From a virus, in the IMG/VR virus record IMGVR_UViG_3300028844_001889, positions 1 through 31,868 of that record: a stretch of DNA of 31,868 nucleotides. One strand, 5' to 3'. The notes beneath the pieces were generated by a model. It searched no databases, had not been told where the DNA came from, and saw nothing but the letters and a program-made list of their open reading frames with translations. Below, piece by piece: positions 28,156 to 31,868 of the stretch (position 1 is its first letter; every line of letters begins with the position of its first letter). The position numbers and the translations under genes are program-made.

Positions 28156-30640
28156 CTCTTGAAGTAGAAATTATTGCTTCTTCTGCTGTAATGTTTCCAG
28201 TTACTGTTAAATTTCCATCTCCACCATCTTGCTGTATTACTTTTATTGTACTAGTTCCAGATGCTTTAAATCCAGTTGCATTGGCATAAGCAGAATTATA
28301 ACTACTCCAAAATCCTCCACCAGCAGCAGTATTTCCTTCATAAGCAAAATAACTACCATCAACTAGTGTATTTAATTGTCCATTTTTTAATGCTAATACA
28401 AATTCTCCACCACCATTAGATACACCTTGTATTCTTGTATATCCATTACTTGCTAAATCTCCTACCCAACTACCACTTTTAGTCCAGTATGAACTTCCTT
28501 GTACTCCATCTAATAAATCTGCATCAAGTCCACTACCTGAACCATCATTATCTTCATTCCAAACTTTAAACCAGTTTGTGTTAGAACCAGTACCACCAAA
28601 TGTAGAACTATTACCACCTCTCCAATACAAACTACCACCACCAGCATGATAATCAGCAGCTAATTGAAATCCAGTATCAGATAAATTATTAAATGAAACT
28701 AATGTACCATAATTCATACTTGGTAAATTAGAATAACCGCTATCTATTCTATAAACACCACTTGTTGAAGCACTATTTGCATCATTAGAAGCGTCTGTAG
28801 ATAATCTGTAATTACTCCTAATTGCAGTAGTAGGTATTCTTGCTATATTAAATGTACCTGATACGACCTTATTTGCAGCAATACTATCTACTAAAGCTAA
28901 ATCACCTAAACTTGCAGTAGTTGCTAATCCACTAATTCTACTAGTTACGTGGTCATAAATAGCATTACCAGTAGCTAAAGTTGTAGCACCATCTGATACT
29001 GCGGCAGTATTCAAAGTAGCACCAGTACCTAATCCTAAATTACTTCTTGCACCTGTTGCACTTGTAGCACCAGTACCCCCGTAAGCTAATCCCACAGCTG
29101 TACCTTGCCATACACCAGTAGTAATGTTACCACTACCATCTATTTCAAATCTTTTACTTAAACTTTGATTATCTGCACTTGTATTTGCTACGTGATTTAT
29201 TGAAAATTTTCCAGAAGTATCAGCTTGTAATACCACTCCTTTTAAACCTCTTGTTCTAAAGGTGTTATTATTTGTTCCAGCTTCACTATAAAAAGCTAAA
29301 AATGGATAACCATTATTAACACTACAACCAAGATGACTTCTATATCCAGCTGAATTTACATGACCGAAAGTAATATTATTACCGTTGCTAATTGCACTTA
29401 TTTTTGCATTACTTTGAGTTGCAGAACTTCCCATTTGTAAAGTAGAAGATATACTAGCAGTTCCAGTTACTGTCATAGATGAAGTTTGAAGTTTTAAAAC
29501 AGGTGTACCAGACTGAACATGAAAGTTTAAAGCGTTTGTACTGCCGTTACTATCAAACAAAATCTTACCATATTGTCCATTAGGGTCTTGATTATCTCTA
29601 AACCATATACCACTTTCGTTTTCAGCATCATTGTCAATGTATAAATATTTTGTACTACCAGTTATTCTAACACTATCACTAAATGTTTTAGCTCCACTAA
29701 ATGTTTGTGTAGTAGATAAATGTGCTGTATCTGCATCTAAGTATGCACTTGCTATAGCAGTACCATTCCAAGTACCAGTTGTTACAATTCCAGTTTCCCC
29801 TACTTTAAATACGGGGGTTGTACTAGCGTTAGCACATATTTCAAAAAAAGCAGTTGTTTGATTATTGTTTGAATCAATATTAAGTCTAATATTTCCAGGA
29901 GAGTCTAAATGTCCTACGCCACTCGAACCCCTTCTTAAAGTAAAGTTATTTGTATCTATTGTGTTGTCATCTACAGATAGTTCAATACCACCTTTAACAT
30001 CTAATGCTCTTGCAGGTGTTCCACTAGTCCAACCAATTCCTAATCTTCCAGTCATTAAAATATGATTATCACTTTTAATCCACATTGATAAAGATGGAGT
30101 TATAGCATCTCTACTTCCACTAGATACACCACTATCATTGTAAAATTTTAATGCACCTGCATTGTCAAATTCTATGTATGATGAACCACCATAACTTCCT
30201 TGTGTGTAAGTATATGCTGAAGAATTATCAGTAGTAATATCAAGATTGAATGCTTGTAAAAACTCCCTACCACCACTATGACGCATTTCATAGATTTGTA
30301 ATTGTCTATCAGTATTATTACCACTTCTATGTATTCTGAGTTTTTCTTTTACGCCGTATGTGTTTGATGGGTCGTTACCTTGTATAGACAAAAATTGACC
30401 AGCAAATTGCAAACTTGATTCACCACTAATAGTAGTGCTACCACTTGCAGTTAGCACGTTGTTATTAGTCATTCCAGAAACGCTTGTGATTGTACCTCCA
30501 CCAATTTCAACCATAGCATTACCATCACGTATATATAGTTTATTACCGCTATAATCGTATGCTAATTCATATTCAGTAAAATCTGTATGACTAGGTGTAC
30601 CAGACCCACGTCTGACTAATATAGTATTATCTACTGCCAT
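28049..30640 (-). CDS. Tail fibre, N-terminal fragment, interrupted by duplication
   Basis: An 863-aa fibre protein starting MAVDNTILVRRGSGTPSHTD, with GAGG upstream of ATG 30640. It has many fibre repeats: ITSVSGMTNNNVLTASGS, TTGTWNGTAIASAYLDADTA, TFSGAKTFSDSVRITGS, AYGGTGATSATGARSNLGLG and DADLLDGVQGSSYW, all typical of trimeric phage fibres. It ends at a stop created by the 16-bp duplication (28034-28066). With one copy removed the fibre is about 1201 aa and ends in the S74 chaperone. It binds the host surface. The stop context CTT-TAA-C could allow +1 recoding, which would add only NFGNL, but no strong upstream stimulator is visible. Confidence 0.75.
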   Translation of the reverse strand: MAVDNTILVRRGSGTPSHTDFTEYELAYDYSGNKLYIRDGNAMVEIGGGTITSVSGMTNNNVLTASGSTTISGESSLQFAGQFLSIQGNDPSNTYGVKEKLRIHRSGNNTDRQLQIYEMRHSGGREFLQAFNLDITTDNSSAYTYTQGSYGGSSYIEFDNAGALKFYNDSGVSSGSRDAITPSLSMWIKSDNHILMTGRLGIGWTSGTPARALDVKGGIELSVDDNTIDTNNFTLRRGSSGVGHLDSPGNIRLNIDSNNNQTTAFFEICANASTTPVFKVGETGIVTTGTWNGTAIASAYLDADTAHLSTTQTFSGAKTFSDSVRITGSTKYLYIDNDAENESGIWFRDNQDPNGQYGKILFDSNGSTNALNFHVQSGTPVLKLQTSSMTVTGTASISSTLQMGSSATQSNAKISAISNGNNITFGHVNSAGYRSHLGCSVNNGYPFLAFYSEAGTNNNTFRTRGLKGVVLQADTSGKFSINHVANTSADNQSLSKRFEIDGSGNITTGVWQGTAVGLAYGGTGATSATGARSNLGLGTGATLNTAAVSDGATTLATGNAIYDHVTSRISGLATTASLGDLALVDSIAANKVVSGTFNIARIPTTAIRSNYRLSTDASNDANSASTSGVYRIDSGYSNLPSMNYGTLVSFNNLSDTGFQLAADYHAGGGSLYWRGGNSSTFGGTGSNTNWFKVWNEDNDGSGSGLDADLLDGVQGSSYWTKSGSWVGDLASNGYTRIQGVSNGGGEFVLALKNGQLNTLVDGSYFAYEGNTAAGGGFWSSYNSAYANATGFKASGTSTIKVIQQDGGDGNLTVTGNITAEEAIISTSRDEGVFGVYDPAKTDHIWSMGTAYKNHASGTNFGNL

Positions 30641-30652
30641 GTAATTCCTCTA

Positions 30653-31868
30653 TTAAAATGTTCCGCCATTGATAGTCGCACCTGTAATTGCAGTTGCTGC
30701 GACTGAACCAAATTTAGCATTACCCAATGTTCCAGAATATGTTTCACTAGAAACAGTTGCATTAGGAATAAATTGGAAAGTATTATCGTCTTCATCCATA
30801 CCAAAGAAACCTGTTCTATGTTGAGCACTAATTCCTGTATGCCATTTAAATTCAATACCTCTGTCTTTACCATCATCGCTAGTAGCATTACCTGCTCCAC
30901 CTAATGTAAAAATTGGGTCTTCTATTGTTACTACAGTAGAATCCACTTGAGTAGTAGTTCCCTTTACCTGCAAATCTCCTTCAATAGTAACTTTTTTGTT
31001 ATTATCAATGGTCATTGCAGTTGCTGCAGTTTCACTATTACCTACTTTAAATAAAAGTTTTGTAGCATTAGAACTAGTCGTAAATTCTGCTGCTGCAATA
31101 GCTTCAATGCTAGCTGCTAATGCTCTAGCATCTTGTGTGTCACCTTCATCAGGTGCTCCAAAATCTATAGCACCCAATACATCGCCTGCTACTACAGTTG
31201 CTTCACTAGTGTATAATCTTAATCTACCACCTAAACCTGTTTTAATTTGTGTGTTTGCTGTAAGGTTTAATGCCTGCTGAATATTCATTCCGCCACCTGC
31301 ACCAATAGTAAAAGCTAGATTTCCTCCACTATGTTTAAAATTATCTGCTAATACATTTGTACCAGCTAAATTTGTTGTACTTAAAGTACCAGCAGTTAAT
31401 GCCCCTGGTATTGCTACAGCTCCTGTTCCAGCTGTTACACTAAATACTGCAGCTCCACTATTATGCGAAGTTGAACCATCTACTATAAAGTCAACATCTG
31501 CTCCACCATCTCCAATAATAACTTGGTCCTGTGTATCATCTTTAATTTTTAAAAATACAACAGAATTAGAACTTAATCTAATTTCATTGTCAGTTTCAAA
31601 GTCTATGTAATGGTCATCGTGTGCACTACCAAGTCTCAAATCAGCATTATATATACCAGTAATACTTGTTTGTTGGGCTGCAACATCTAAGTTATTTCCA
31701 GCATATGTTAAACCTGTACCTGCTGTATTAGAGTTCAACATAGAACCTTCAACAGAATTAGCTTGAATTGTTGCTGCTCCCCCTGCTGCTATATGAACAT
31801 CTCCACCTGTTACTCCAGCATACACCGCATCTTTAAGATTGCCAAATGTAACTTTTTTTACAGTACCA
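30653..31868 (-). CDS. Structural tail/fibre-like protein, 5' end beyond the window
   Basis: At least 405 aa; the reading frame stays open to the right edge (GTVKKVTFGNLKDAVYAGVTGG), so the start lies outside. The GTG at 31825 is not a convincing start. The protein is Gly/Ala/Thr-rich with alternating beta patterns and ends in the block EGDLQVKGTTTQVDSTVVTI...IFTLGG...GIEFKWHTG...FGMDEDDNTFQFIP, common in marine phage structural proteins, then ATAITGATINGGTF. It is encoded just upstream (12 nt) of the fibre gene and is probably a fibre-base or baseplate-like protein. Confidence 0.65.
   Translation of the reverse strand, partial: GTVKKVTFGNLKDAVYAGVTGGDVHIAAGGAATIQANSVEGSMLNSNTAGTGLTYAGNNLDVAAQQTSITGIYNADLRLGSAHDDHYIDFETDNEIRLSSNSVVFLKIKDDTQDQVIIGDGGADVDFIVDGSTSHNSGAAVFSVTAGTGAVAIPGALTAGTLSTTNLAGTNVLADNFKHSGGNLAFTIGAGGGMNIQQALNLTANTQIKTGLGGRLRLYTSEATVVAGDVLGAIDFGAPDEGDTQDARALAASIEAIAAAEFTTSSNATKLLFKVGNSETAATAMTIDNNKKVTIEGDLQVKGTTTQVDSTVVTIEDPIFTLGGAGNATSDDGKDRGIEFKWHTGISAQHRTGFFGMDEDDNTFQFIPNATVSSETYSGTLGNAKFGSVAATAITGATINGGTF

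Noticed and set aside
30631-30900. 89-aa - strand ORF starting MEQVMLLAMMVK
   Set aside because: Out-of-frame shadow of the structural gene at 30653-31868; no ribosome site and no separate composition.

Overview
The window is a piece of an AT-rich tailed-phage genome, most likely a lytic, podovirus-like phage from a marine or aquatic source. Genes are tightly packed, with ATGA and TAATG stop/start overlaps, strong AGGAG-type ribosome sites and many tiny ORFs. No integrase, lysogeny repressor or tRNA gene was found. Terminase, portal, major capsid and DNA polymerase are absent, so the genome continues beyond the window; the gene at the right edge is cut off. The host cannot be named from the sequence.

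Left part, about 1-5992, all on the + strand: an early/replication module. It holds a zinc-ribbon protein, two small proteins (one MazG-like), an Erf-like annealing protein, an SSB-like protein, a primase-helicase, a small membrane protein, a PD-(D/E)XK resolvase, several very small ORFs and a GroES-like co-chaperonin. Two intergenic stretches (1083-1286 and 5298-5570) hold long inverted repeats enclosing nested hairpins and look like structured RNAs. A third hairpin just before the annealing-protein gene departs from a perfect palindrome only by G-U wobbles.

Right part, about 6123-31868, all on the - strand and converging on the left module near 5993-6122: virion genes, read from right to left. 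They are a fibre/baseplate-like protein, a long tail fibre with an S74-type C-terminal chaperone, small fibre-associated proteins, a TM/coiled-coil protein, a secreted thioredoxin-fold protein without a CxxC pair, a chain of tiny Lys/Arg-rich proteins, a metallophosphoesterase, a 973-aa tail/neck protein, several internal-virion-like proteins, a GH24 lysozyme and a 3917-aa giant protein.

The giant protein is the main discovery candidate. Residues 1559-1603 carry an NRSP...DTDGD block that matches the metal-binding double-psi beta-barrel of beta-prime / QDE-1 / crAss-phage-type two-barrel RNA polymerases. A TDGG block and lysines lie about 340-410 residues upstream, and a SLOG-like nucleotide-sensing domain follows at about 1897-2020. 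Together with the adjacent lysozyme and internal proteins, this suggests an injected virion RNA polymerase that starts transcription of the + strand early module, a counterpart of N4 vRNAP or crAss gp66. That role is inference.

Two short perfect tandem duplications (20-bp unit at 447-488, 16-bp unit at 28034-28066) both affect genes. The second splits the tail-fibre gene.
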